Below, one piece after another: positions 32,544-40,252 of a stretch of 64,000 nt of DNA. The DNA is from CALLVY01 sp937899855 (lineage in GTDB: Bacteria > Bacteroidota > Bacteroidia > Chitinophagales > Saprospiraceae), in contig JBCBQC010000027.1 in NCBI GenBank assembly GCA_039820405.1, positions 3,521 through 67,520 of the forward strand, read 5' to 3'. The number at the start of each line of letters is the position of its first letter. Positions within the stretch are counted from its first letter, which is position 1. A program made the translations under genes and the position numbers. Under the pieces are notes generated by a model that was not told the origin of the DNA, ran no database searches, and saw only the letters and a list, made by a program, of their open reading frames with translations.

Positions 32544-33524
32544 ATGGCGAGTTTATTGGAAAATTTGACCAATCCGGCATTGCTTTTTTTCATCTTGGGG
32601 ATTACCGCGGTCCAGATCAACAACGATCTTAAGATTCCCGAAACTTCCTCCAAGTTCATTTCCATCTACCTGCTGCTTTCCATCGGTTTTAAGGGGGGCA
32701 ACGAGCTTTCCCACAGCACTGTCGATCTCGAAATCATGGGTAGCTTGCTACTCGGAGTCTTGCTGGCCAGTGCGGTCCCCGTCTTGGCTTTCTTTCTGCT
32801 CAAGCAAAAAGTGAACATCAAGAATGCCGGAGCGATTGCGGCCTCCTACGGTTCCGTCAGTGCCGTCACCTTTGTCACGGCCATTTCTTTTCTGGACTTC
32901 GAAGGGGTTTTATTTGATGGATACATGATTGCGGTCATGGCTTCGATGGAAGCTCCCGCCATTGTGGTAGGCATCCTTTTGATTCACCTGTACTGCCGGA
33001 AAAACCAGGAGGAATTTGGCGCCCCCGGGGCGTTCTCCAGCGTTTTTAACCATTCGATCAACAACGCAAGTGTGCTACTCATTCTGGGCAGCTTAGTCAT
33101 CGGCTACCTCGCCAGCGACCAGCAGGCCGAGGGCATCAAACCCTTCACTACCGATATCTTTAAGGGTTTCCTCGCCGTCTTCTTGCTCGATATGGGAATT
33201 CGCGCCGGCTCACAACTGGGAAGTATGCGTGAAAATGGACCTTTTCTGGTCCTGTTTGCGGCTCTCCTCCCCTTTTGCAACGGGCTACTGGCACTGGGCT
33301 TGGCCTCCTTGTTGACCCATTCCATCGGGAACCTACTCCTGTTCGCGATCCTGGGGGCCAGTGCCTCCTACATCGCCGTACCCGCCGCTTTTAAAAACGC
33401 CGTACCCGAAGCCAATCCGGGACTTTACCTCCCCATGGCCCTCGGCATCACGTTCCCGGTCAATATCATCGTGGGAATCCCCTTTTACTATTACCTCATC
33501 AAAAACGTAGTGGTTATTGCCTGA
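32544..33524 (+). CDS. sbtA: Sodium-dependent bicarbonate transporter, SbtA-like
   Basis: A 326-residue membrane protein with about ten helices. LTNPALLFFILGITAVQINN, LLLSIGFKGGNELS, GAIAASYGSVSAVTFVTAIS, DGYMIAVMASMEAPAIVVGI, LDMGIRAGSQLG, GASASYIAVPAAFKNAVPEA and LALGITFPVNIIVGIP-like end (MALGITFPVNIIVGIPFYYY) are the SbtA/DUF897 blocks; SbtA proteins import bicarbonate with sodium. In cyanobacteria SbtA is paired with SbtB and serves carbon concentration; here no carboxysome or RuBisCO gene is visible, so bicarbonate supply for carboxylases or pH control is likelier. LysR regulator on the other side. Confidence 0.9.
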   Translation: MASLLENLTNPALLFFILGITAVQINNDLKIPETSSKFISIYLLLSIGFKGGNELSHSTVDLEIMGSLLLGVLLASAVPVLAFFLLKQKVNIKNAGAIAASYGSVSAVTFVTAISFLDFEGVLFDGYMIAVMASMEAPAIVVGILLIHLYCRKNQEEFGAPGAFSSVFNHSINNASVLLILGSLVIGYLASDQQAEGIKPFTTDIFKGFLAVFLLDMGIRAGSQLGSMRENGPFLVLFAALLPFCNGLLALGLASLLTHSIGNLLLFAILGASASYIAVPAAFKNAVPEANPGLYLPMALGITFPVNIIVGIPFYYYLIKNVVVIA

Positions 33525-33565
33525 TAACAAGCGGCCATCACTTCCCCAATTAACCATCAAAGACT

Positions 33566-33739
33566 ATGAGTCATCTAATATTACTCATTCAAAATGAGCT
33601 TCTGGTACCGCTGGATACCAGTGCCGAACTCTCCTTCGTATTGATCGGCAAACTCGCAGCGGTCCTGTTTATCGTAGGCATGTTATTCTTACTCGAATAC
33701 AGTGCCCGCTCTACGGAGCACAAAGGTTTCAAACAATAA
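33566..33739 (+). CDS. 57-residue membrane peptide downstream of SbtA
   Basis: ATG at 33566, TAA at 33737-33739. The peptide starts MSHLILLIQNELLVPLDTSA and has one clear membrane helix, LIGKLAAVLFIVGMLFLLEY, followed by a charged tail SARSTEHKGFKQ. It follows the transporter by 41 bases and is followed by a strong terminator at 33769, so it belongs to the same transcript. Single-helix micropeptides often modulate transporters. No family recognised. Confidence 0.65.
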   Translation: MSHLILLIQNELLVPLDTSAELSFVLIGKLAAVLFIVGMLFLLEYSARSTEHKGFKQ

Positions 33740-33768
33740 GCAGTTTGTAAATAGGTTTATCAATGTCC

Positions 33769-33808
33769 AATGATGGAGGGTCCCGTGCCCGCGGGCCCTC
33801 CCATCATT
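33769..33808 (+). terminator. Strong hairpin terminator of the SbtA operon
   Basis: AATGATGGAGGGTCCCG pairs with CGGGCCCTCCCATCATT around a 6-base loop, with one mismatch/bulge, followed by CTTCCTCC. It lies between convergent genes (33739 rightward, 33849 leftward) and could serve both. Confidence 0.75.
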
Positions 33809-33848
33809 CTTCCTCCAAGTGGGCCCAATCGTTGGGTACTGCCGGCCA

Positions 33849-34769
33849 TCACTCCACAAAAATCTCAATCCCTTCACTGGTATCGGCAGTAGAATTGAGG
33901 GTGCGGTACTGCCCGGCAATTTCCATCATGGCGGTATTGGGTGGAATCCGACCTTCGTTTTCGGCGTACATGACCAGATAATTTTTTCCCCGTCGCAGGG
34001 GCAAGCTCAGCTCGATGGCCTCCTTTTTCACTTTGAGCCCCCGAACGATCCATTCCCCATTGAGGTAAAGCGAAATGATGTCGCCATCCTCGGTCCCGTT
34101 GTCGCGGACCTTGAGGCTGGTCAGGGTCGTCTCCACCCGGAGCGAGTCCACCAGACGGACTTCCCGCTCGGACAGCTGCTCGGGCACCGCCCGCTTTTTG
34201 CGATAACGGATCTCAATCACGACGTCGTTGGTCTTTTCGGCAAAAAAACTCAGGGAATTGCTCCGCTCGACCCATTCCCCCTCCCGATTGGCGCGGTAGC
34301 TCAGGATTTCGAAGGCCTCGGGAAACACCCAGACGTAGTTGAACTCGGTAAAGCCGGAGTTGTTGGGGCTTTCCCAGAACAAGCCGTAATGGTTGTTGAT
34401 TTTGGTTTCGGAAACGCGGTAGGTATACACCCCATCCGCCCCGACGGTGAGCACGTCGGGTTCGAACGCATCCTTGATAATCATGGCGTAGTCGCCCCCC
34501 ATAAAGTTGATCTTGTCAAAATTTTCATCCCCGATTTCCTGCCAATCGTACTGATTGGGATAGAGGTATTCGTAATAATCCTGGGGGGTACGGCCCTTGG
34601 GCAGGTAGGTGTAAATGGTGAGATAACCGGACTTGAGATTGGCGTAGTTGGTGTAGGACTGGCCGTCCTCGTTTAGGTAGGTGATGGATTCAAACCGAAC
34701 TTCCTGAGCGACCGCTCCGGTGAGGGCCCCGATCAGTCCGAACAGCGGGAGGAGTATACGGAGGTTCAT
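33849..34769 (-). CDS. Exported protein of unknown function
   Basis: A 306-residue protein with signal peptide (LRILLPLFGLIGALTGAVAQ). EVRFESITYLNEDGQSYTNY, YLTIYTYLPKGRTPQDYYEY, VYTYRVSETKINNHYGLFWE and SLYLNGEWIVRGLKVKKEAI look like beta-rich modules; the last 90 residues (VRDNGTEDGDIISLYLNGEW, NYLVMYAENEGRIPPNTAMM) match a type I find in many Bacteroidota outer membrane proteins that describe cargo of a sandwich fold. The family is not recognised. Faces the SbtA terminator. Confidence 0.6.
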   Translation of the reverse strand: MNLRILLPLFGLIGALTGAVAQEVRFESITYLNEDGQSYTNYANLKSGYLTIYTYLPKGRTPQDYYEYLYPNQYDWQEIGDENFDKINFMGGDYAMIIKDAFEPDVLTVGADGVYTYRVSETKINNHYGLFWESPNNSGFTEFNYVWVFPEAFEILSYRANREGEWVERSNSLSFFAEKTNDVVIEIRYRKKRAVPEQLSEREVRLVDSLRVETTLTSLKVRDNGTEDGDIISLYLNGEWIVRGLKVKKEAIELSLPLRRGKNYLVMYAENEGRIPPNTAMMEIAGQYRTLNSTADTSEGIEIFVE

Positions 34770-34795
34770 GGGCTTGTTTAATGCAAATAGAGTGC

Positions 34796-35260
34796 CTAAG
34801 CTCCTCCCTTCGTCAGTCTTCGTTTTCCCCTTCTGCTCTTGACTTTAAATAATTCTCTGGAGTAAAGACCGCTATTTCTGAATTGGTGTAATCTTTTCTG
34901 CTTTGATAATCCCACGTAATCTTTTGACTCTGGGAGACAATTCATCAGACTTAACGGGTCTCCTTTCCTTAGAAGCCATCTCAAAAATATCCTTCGGACT
35001 GCGGCAGGGTCCTTTTCGCCCCTACTTCGTTGCCAAAAGCGTCGTCCCGATAGGAATCGGGAGCTATGCTCCGTTTTGGCGCCTCGTCGGAACACAAATG
35101 ACCGCTCCCTCGCCAACAAAAACATTTTGAGATGGCTTCTAGTCGATAGCTTAAAGTAATTTTCAACAAGCTCGGATAAACTTTGCCCCTTTTCCTTCGC
35201 ATAGGCTTTGGCAATTTGGATTACTTCCTTCTCTATCGTTAAGGTCAATTTCGTATTCAT
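34796..35260 (-). pseudogene. DUF6364-type antitoxin gene broken by a MITE
   Basis: The N terminus MNTKLTLTIEKEVIQIAKAY followed by AKEKGQSLSELVENYFKL is the start of a ribbon-helix-helix type antitoxin (DUF6364 family, normally about 80-90 residues). At ENYFKLST the 168-base MITE at 34972-35139 interrupts it. Beyond the element the antitoxin resumes, but in another frame: SKERRPVKSDELSPRVKRLR then GIIKAEK. Joining the two parts restores a credible antitoxin. A second one-base loss in an A run after KAEK may be present, because the shifted frame gives DYTNSEIAVFTPENYL and the unshifted one ends early. No intact toxin gene is seen next to it. Confidence 0.75.
34972..35139 (-). mobile_element. 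MITE family 1, copy 1 (inside antitoxin gene)
   Basis: 168 bases, flanked by TA at 34970-34971 and 35140-35141. Ends are inverted repeats GAAGCCATCTCAAAA. Inside is the palindrome TCCCGATAGGAATCGGGA. It is the reverse-orientation relative of 62158-62346, nearly base for base outside one length change. No coding capacity: non-autonomous, presumably moved by an IS630/Tc1-type transposase elsewhere. Confidence 0.85.
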
Positions 35261-35316
35261 GATGATTTTTATTCAAATACGTGTTTGTCAATGGGAAATC
35301 AACACGTATTCCATAA

Positions 35317-35559
35317 CTAATAAACGATCCGCTCGCTAAGCGAACGCTGGGGCTGCGACACCGTCAGGAGGTACCAGAGCGCTACTTCCAGCAGCAGCAC
35401 TGCCAGCATCCCCCCCAGCCCGTAGGGCCAGGTCGCTTGGAAAAGGCCCTTTTCCCCCCGCAAAAGAACCACCACGGCCAATACGAGGGCCGTAGCCAGC
35501 AAGCTAAAGGGGCGGTAGCCCCAACGCAGCCCTTCATCGGTTTTGGTTTCGAACACCAT
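35317..35559 (-). CDS. Small two-helix membrane protein
   Basis: An 80-residue protein starting at the ATG at 35559, whose first base overlaps the stop TGA of the T9SS gene upstream. Two membrane helices: FSLLATALVLAVVVLLRG and LGGMLAVLLLEVALWYLLTV. No family recognised. Coupled translation with the T9SS cargo gene is likely from the overlap. It may be a fortuitous partner. Confidence 0.65.
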   Translation of the reverse strand: MVFETKTDEGLRWGYRPFSLLATALVLAVVVLLRGEKGLFQATWPYGLGGMLAVLLLEVALWYLLTVSQPQRSLSERIVY

Positions 35560-36398
35560 CACTGGCTACCGTTTTTCAACAGGTAAAAAATCCGTCGCTC
35601 CCCTCCCCGACTCAACTGAGCAACCAAGAGCCCCGCGGGCCAGTCGGTGGTGGACAGGGATTGGAGGGCCTGCCCAGCGAGCGCGCCCCGCCACCAACAC
35701 GTCCCCCCAATGCCGTACACCGCCAGTTCCCAGTCGCCTTCCCCAGTGCCCAGCTCCGGGGGGAGGCGTACCCACAGTTGATCCTCCAGGGGGTTGGGAA
35801 ACAGGGCCACCGTTTCCAAATCCGGCTCCACCTGCGAATTGACTAGGGTACAGTCCAATTCCTCCTCGTAATAATCGTCTACCCGGGTAAAGCCCTCACA
35901 GAGCGGCACCAACCCCGATCGGACCGAGCCGTAGTCCTCCCAAAAGCCATCGATGGTGGTGGGCGGAAAGCCGATAAAACGACGTGGCGCTCCTTCAAAC
36001 TCCGCCACGCGGACCTCCTCTACCGTTTGCCAACCGGCGCCATTGTGAAAGTAAAAACTGTCCCCCACCTCCAGGGAATAATCCGCGATCAGCAACTCCT
36101 CCAAATTGGGATCGTCGGCCGGGATAAAGTAAACCTTTTCGTGGAGGCTGTCCTCACGGACGTAGCCGCTGGGGCCACAATCGGAGCCACTGACCGCTAG
36201 CCAGTGGTAGACCTGCCCATTGTGCTGGAGCGTATCGCAGCTCACCAGCTGCCGGACGATGCCGTAGGATCCCATCCCCTGCCCGATTTTAACTTCCCAG
36301 CCTGCCCCCACGCGGACGGTTTGGGCGGAAAGCGGAAGCAGGGCGAGGATCAAGCCACTGGCGAGAATCAAGAATTTGAGGGAACGATTAAGTAACAT
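35559..36398 (-). CDS. Secreted T9SS type A cargo protein
   Basis: A 279-residue protein from the ATG at 36398. Signal peptide LILASGLILALLPLSAQ. The middle repeats the plan of the two paralogues at 25759-27605: LIADYSLEVGDSFYFHNGAG, then RRFIGFPPTTIDGFWEDYGS and a C-rich loop (LVPLCEGFTRVDDYYEEELD). The sorting domain ends the protein (VALFPNPLEDQLWVRLPPEL, DWPAGLLVAQLSRGGERRIF). Export by the type IX system is expected; ligand or function unknown. Confidence 0.82.
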   Translation of the reverse strand: MLLNRSLKFLILASGLILALLPLSAQTVRVGAGWEVKIGQGMGSYGIVRQLVSCDTLQHNGQVYHWLAVSGSDCGPSGYVREDSLHEKVYFIPADDPNLEELLIADYSLEVGDSFYFHNGAGWQTVEEVRVAEFEGAPRRFIGFPPTTIDGFWEDYGSVRSGLVPLCEGFTRVDDYYEEELDCTLVNSQVEPDLETVALFPNPLEDQLWVRLPPELGTGEGDWELAVYGIGGTCWWRGALAGQALQSLSTTDWPAGLLVAQLSRGGERRIFYLLKNGSQ

Positions 36399-36613
36399 AA
36401 GCCATGATATTTTTAGTTTGTTGTATGGTTTCCATTTACCACCTCCAAAATTCCCACCACTTTGCCGGCTGGGTGGAACGAATGCTCGCCGAAAGGGCGG
36501 TGGCGCTATTGTGAGCGGGGGAGCGGCGCCGTAGTAGCCAGATTCCCAAGCCACTCGTCCTACCGATAAACGATTTTTACCTTTTTTTTGGTTCCCCCAC
36601 CCCAAGCAGCCGC

Positions 36614-37168
36614 TCAATCCGCGCCCAACACCCGCGCGATTTCCCAACGGGCTTTTTCCCAATCCGCACGCCCCAATGCGAGATTGCTCTCCAGCAGCAG
36701 GTCTTCCCCACTCCACAGGGCGAGGCGGCCCCGCTCCGGTACCCGGGTCCATCCCTCATCCAGTACGGTGGTATCCGTGGGGATGGGAGCATTTTCGAGA
36801 ATCAGTGTCAATACGAACTCGACACCGACGATCCGGGGGTATTCCTCCGTTTCGCGAAACCAGGCGTAATCGACGATTTGCCAAACCTCATCCGGGGTAA
36901 AGCGCAGGATTTCCCGGCCCGCCGCATTCCACAACAACAAACGGGAGAAAAATAAAAAGATCAGGATAAAAAGCAGGAAGCCAAGGATGCTGCCTTCGTC
37001 GAAGACGCCCCGCCACAGCAATCCGGCGGGGAAGGCCAGGGTCAGTAAGGTGAGGAGGGCCAGTACGGCCAAGTAAAAGACGTGGGGCCGGGGAGGACGT
37101 AGGATCAAATCCAGGGTCTCCGCACTTTTTACAATCTCCAGCCGACTGAGCTTTACCATGGCGTTCAT
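36614..37168 (-). CDS. Membrane protein of unknown function
   Basis: A 184-residue protein with two membrane helices near residues 30-85 (VFYLAVLALLTLLTLAFPAG, LGFLLFILIFLFFSRLLL). After it the chain is soluble: FTPDEVWQIVDYAWFRETEE, LNLALGRADWEKARWEIARV-like end. It resembles small YcxB-type proteins with two helices plus a soluble domain, without clear homology. Starts at ATG 37168 or 37159. Confidence 0.6.
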   Translation of the reverse strand: MNAMVKLSRLEIVKSAETLDLILRPPRPHVFYLAVLALLTLLTLAFPAGLLWRGVFDEGSILGFLLFILIFLFFSRLLLWNAAGREILRFTPDEVWQIVDYAWFRETEEYPRIVGVEFVLTLILENAPIPTDTTVLDEGWTRVPERGRLALWSGEDLLLESNLALGRADWEKARWEIARVLGAD

Positions 37169-37241
37169 TTGTAAATTAGGTTATATCTTACCAATACCCA
37201 TCGGTGAATCTGATCCATCTTTAGAACCTCTCCGTCGACTA

Positions 37242-37277
37242 TTCCGAGCCGAATAGCCAGAGCTATTTGGCTCGGAA
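37242..37277. terminator. Near-perfect 16-bp palindrome, terminator-like
   Basis: TTCCGAGCCGAATAGC (37242-37257) pairs with GCTATTTGGCTCGGAA (37262-37277) with one mismatch and a 4-base loop. It lies between the leftward TIR gene and the leftward membrane protein gene. There is no T tract on either strand, so factor-independent termination is uncertain; it could also be a protein-binding site. Confidence 0.5.
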
Positions 37278-37412
37278 TAAGGCTCGGCGAGAACCAAAAT
37301 CTGGACCACCTTCCTCCAAAAGCATTTATAAGACACCACCTAAAAGTACCCAAAATTCCGCAATGATACTGGCGTCAGCCGTCAAATGGAGGGAATGGCA
37401 GCCGGCGGGCTT

Positions 37413-37886
37413 CTAAGCAACGCGGTCCCGGTGGAAACGGCGCAGGAGCCTCCTGACGCTTTCGGTAATGCTTTGCCAGGCAAAGCTGGGGTCGGCAAAG
37501 GAGCTGATGGGGGCGCCATCGCGGGGTAGGATTCCCACATTGGCCAGGGGGGTATGGCGCCAGTCACAGTAGCGGAGAATGATGGGCAGGTACTTCAATT
37601 TGCCACGGGCGTGTAAGTCAAGGATCTGGGGTATGATGTTATCGTGTAGCTGCGGCAGGGCCAACAGTTGGGCACTCATCAGGATAAAAACAAAGTCAGC
37701 GCGATGGAGGGCTGGCGAAGCGGCCAAATCGAGGCCCACCTGAGGGCCAATTTTCCCACTAAAATCGAGCTGGAGTTGATGCTGAAGGTATAAGTTAGAA
37801 AGGTGATCGGACAATTCTTTTTTCTCGGCTTCGTCCGTTTCACCATAGATACAGTAAAAGATAGGGGTGTCGTTTTCGGTAGCCAT
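37413..37886 (-). CDS. Solitary TIR-like domain protein
   Basis: A 157-residue protein that is one TIR-type domain: PIFYCIYGETDEAEKKELSD, HRADFVFILMSAQLLALPQL, LPIILRYCDWRHTPLANVGI and LPRDGAPISSFADPSFAWQS are the blocks of bacterial TIR/SEFIR-like domains, including the CDW box and the final W. The usual serine of box 1 is not seen. No signal peptide or membrane helix. TIR domains often have NAD hydrolase activity in anti-phage systems; the catalytic Glu is not certain here, and no obvious sensor gene is next to it. Confidence 0.75.
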   Translation of the reverse strand: MATENDTPIFYCIYGETDEAEKKELSDHLSNLYLQHQLQLDFSGKIGPQVGLDLAASPALHRADFVFILMSAQLLALPQLHDNIIPQILDLHARGKLKYLPIILRYCDWRHTPLANVGILPRDGAPISSFADPSFAWQSITESVRRLLRRFHRDRVA

Positions 37887-37969
37887 GAGGGGTTTTAGAT
37901 TGATGGAGTAACTAAAGCTGCAACAAAATTTCTACAAAACCAAATCCCCAGCTCAAATCTACCCCCACC

Positions 37970-38605
37970 CTAATCCTTGACCCTGGACTGTTTGCTCGCC
38001 AACTTCCCATTCAGTTTTTTATGGCCGGCGCAAGACAGACAGGGATTACCCGCTTCATCGAGCATCAAAAAGTCCCCTACCCCATCGCGAAAATCCCCGT
38101 AATCAAAATCTTGCCCATCCGTATCGAAGTACTCGACAAAGTTGTAGACCTGGTAATCCCGCAGCTCAACGATAAATTGCAACTGACCATTGGCGTAGTA
38201 ACCGTATTCGTAAATGGGTTCCACCAGTTCATCCCCCACGAAATGGTAAACCAGCCAAATCCGCCCTTCCTCGTCGTAGCGGTACTGCGTCCCTTCGGTA
38301 GACAGCTCAGAGGCCGTCACTTCTCCATCCTTCCATTTGGTCGGAACCTCCTCCAGCCGGTAATGGTACCAAAACCGTCCCCGCCGGTACTCCTCCCAGT
38401 AGACGTAGGTTTTGCCATTTTCAATCACATCGTAGCACTGCTCCAGGTACTTGATGCGGCCCGCTTTGTCAAATTTGAGGTCCATCCGGATGGTGTCGGC
38501 CTCGTACTTTAGGATGCGAAGCTCGACGGTGTGAAGATCGGCCAGGGTTTGGGTGGAGCCGCTTAGGGCCCAGCCCAGGAATAGCAGTAGCAATGATGGT
38601 TTCAT
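37970..38605 (-). CDS. Secreted protein of unknown function, paralogue 1
   Basis: A 211-residue exported protein (signal LLLLFLGWALSGSTQ). It shares the pattern QTLADxxxVxLRxxxxxADT and KYLEQxYxVxENGxTY with the next gene, and has YD/MORN-like repeats (QYRYDEEGRIWLVYHF, YGYYANGQLQFIVELRDYQV, FDYGDFRDGVGDFL). A conserved CLSC motif (NPCLSCAGHKK) near the C terminus could bind metal or form a disulfide. Unknown function. Confidence 0.7.
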   Translation of the reverse strand: MKPSLLLLFLGWALSGSTQTLADLHTVELRILKYEADTIRMDLKFDKAGRIKYLEQCYDVIENGKTYVYWEEYRRGRFWYHYRLEEVPTKWKDGEVTASELSTEGTQYRYDEEGRIWLVYHFVGDELVEPIYEYGYYANGQLQFIVELRDYQVYNFVEYFDTDGQDFDYGDFRDGVGDFLMLDEAGNPCLSCAGHKKLNGKLASKQSRVKD

Positions 38606-38616
38606 GGTGTATCCGT

Positions 38617-39279
38617 TTACTCTACCCGCTCGTAGGGGTCAAATTTGTGCGCTTCAAAAACGGCAGGATAGATTTGGTGGAATAAGAACATTTCGGGATC
38701 CTCCCGGCAGATTTCGCAAAGCCGCCCCTGATCATCCAACAATCGATAGCTTCCCGATCCATTGCTCAATTCCCCAAAGTCGAATTCGCGGCCGTTGGGA
38801 TAGTGATAGGCGAGGAAGTTTTGGATCTTTTCTTCTTGAAATTCGGCCAGGAAACGAAACTTACCATCGGGGTAGAAGCTGTAGGCATGGTATCGATCCG
38901 ATTTCTCATCATTCTGATAGTTGAAAAGACGCTGTAGCTGGCCCCGCTGATTGTATTCTGGCCAGGACCCCGTTGCGGTCAGTACGAGTTTAGCTTTACC
39001 CCTTTTATTTTGCTCCCGCGTTTCTAGGAAGCGTGTCCGAAACCATTGCTTCCCCAGCCGGTAATGCTCTCCGCAGATGTACGTACGTCCGTTCTCCCGG
39101 ACCGTGTAAGCTTGTTCGAGATACTTGATTTGCCCCCGACCGTTGCGTCGGACCTTGACGTATACGGTATCGGCAGTTTCTTGGTAGACCCGTAGGGCTA
39201 CGCGTTGGGTGTCAGCGAGGGTTTGGGCGGTGCTGAGGGTGGCCAAGAGGAGGAGGCCGGATAGTAGCTTTAATTTCAT
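38617..39279 (-). CDS. Secreted protein of unknown function, paralogue 2
   Basis: A 220-residue protein from the ATG at 39279 with signal LLSGLLLLATLSTAQ. It is a tandem paralogue of the preceding gene: same QTLADTQRVALRVYQETADT opening, IKYLEQAYTVRENGRTYICG, YNQRGQLQRLFNYQNDEKSD and YHYPNGREFDFGELSNGSGS, then LCEICRED (CxxC) near the end. The two are 11 bases apart and presumably one transcript. Confidence 0.7.
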   Translation of the reverse strand: MKLKLLSGLLLLATLSTAQTLADTQRVALRVYQETADTVYVKVRRNGRGQIKYLEQAYTVRENGRTYICGEHYRLGKQWFRTRFLETREQNKRGKAKLVLTATGSWPEYNQRGQLQRLFNYQNDEKSDRYHAYSFYPDGKFRFLAEFQEEKIQNFLAYHYPNGREFDFGELSNGSGSYRLLDDQGRLCEICREDPEMFLFHQIYPAVFEAHKFDPYERVE

Positions 39280-39383
39280 AGCATCTTTTTTGTGATCCAC
39301 TTTTCTATAACGCCCGACTCCTCGCTTCGTTGTGTGGGGAGGCTAAAGAAATGTAGACAGCCTAGAACACGAGTAAATCACCA

Positions 39384-40247
39384 TCAGGGCCGGATCTCTT
39401 TCTTTCGGGCTTTGGAAAGGTTCTTGTCCACCACCTGAATGGCCACCTTGCGACGGTCGTCCGGTCCGTCGCCCAGCTCCCCGAAGTACGTACTGGAGAT
39501 GAGGGTCGGATCTACGCCGGCATTGACCAGGTGGAGGAGCACCTTGAGGACGCGGTTTTCGCTGAGGTTTTTGTTGTAGTCAAAGCTGCCGGTGGCGTCA
39601 GTAAAGCCGCGTAGGGCAATTTCGCAGTGGTCGCAATCCGTGCGGTGAAAGATTACCAAATCGTCCAGCTGGCGCCGGGCGGTGGCCGACAGCTGGTAGC
39701 GATCGAAGGCAAAGAGGATGTCAACTTCGTAGACGGGACGGCCCCGGTAGACGTAAGCGCCCTGGCCGCTGATAGTACTGCTGTCCTGAGACAGCAGGCG
39801 TTGTATGGTTTGGTCGCGGTCGCCAAGTTCCAGATGGAGGGAATCGATTTTGCGGGTGAGGGCCTTTACGAGGTCAGGGTCCGGGTTGGGGGGTGGCGGG
39901 GGGGGTGGAGCGGTTCCGCGAAATTTTTCGCTCAGGTTTTTCCGGGTAAACGCTACGAGGTCTCTAAAGCAAGTGCCCTGCTTGTCAAAGACCTTTTGTT
40001 CTTTGCGGTGGGTTTGGAGGCCATCCTGGGATTCTTTCCAGTCGTTTTGGTAAGCGAGGAGGAGGTTGGTGGCGCTCCGCCGATCGAACAAGCGTTGCAG
40101 ATTGGGGTAATCCTTGCTTTGTAGGTCGCACAGCATCCGACTGATGTTGATAGAGTTGGGGCCCAGACCGGCGGGACAGCAGGTGCCCTGGGCAAACAGG
40201 AGCGGTGGCGAGAGCGCGCAGAGGAGCAGGACGAGGAGGGTTCGCAT
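39384..40247 (-). CDS. OmpA-like domain protein
   Basis: A 287-residue exported protein (signal LLVLLLCALSPPLLFAQ). After the signal comes a cysteine-containing helical stretch (LCDLQSKDYPNLQRLFDRRS), a proline-rich linker (PPPPPPPNPDPD), a coiled helix (LTRKIDSLHLELGDRDQTIQ) and then an OmpA-like peptidoglycan-binding domain (EVDILFAFDRYQLSATARRQ, IALRGFTDATGSFDYNKNLS, ENRVLKVLLHLVNAGVDP). The usual D and R of the OmpA core are retained. It would link the outer membrane to the cell wall. Confidence 0.78.
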   Translation of the reverse strand: MRTLLVLLLCALSPPLLFAQGTCCPAGLGPNSINISRMLCDLQSKDYPNLQRLFDRRSATNLLLAYQNDWKESQDGLQTHRKEQKVFDKQGTCFRDLVAFTRKNLSEKFRGTAPPPPPPPNPDPDLVKALTRKIDSLHLELGDRDQTIQRLLSQDSSTISGQGAYVYRGRPVYEVDILFAFDRYQLSATARRQLDDLVIFHRTDCDHCEIALRGFTDATGSFDYNKNLSENRVLKVLLHLVNAGVDPTLISSTYFGELGDGPDDRRKVAIQVVDKNLSKARKKEIRP

Positions 40248-40252
40248 GGGAA

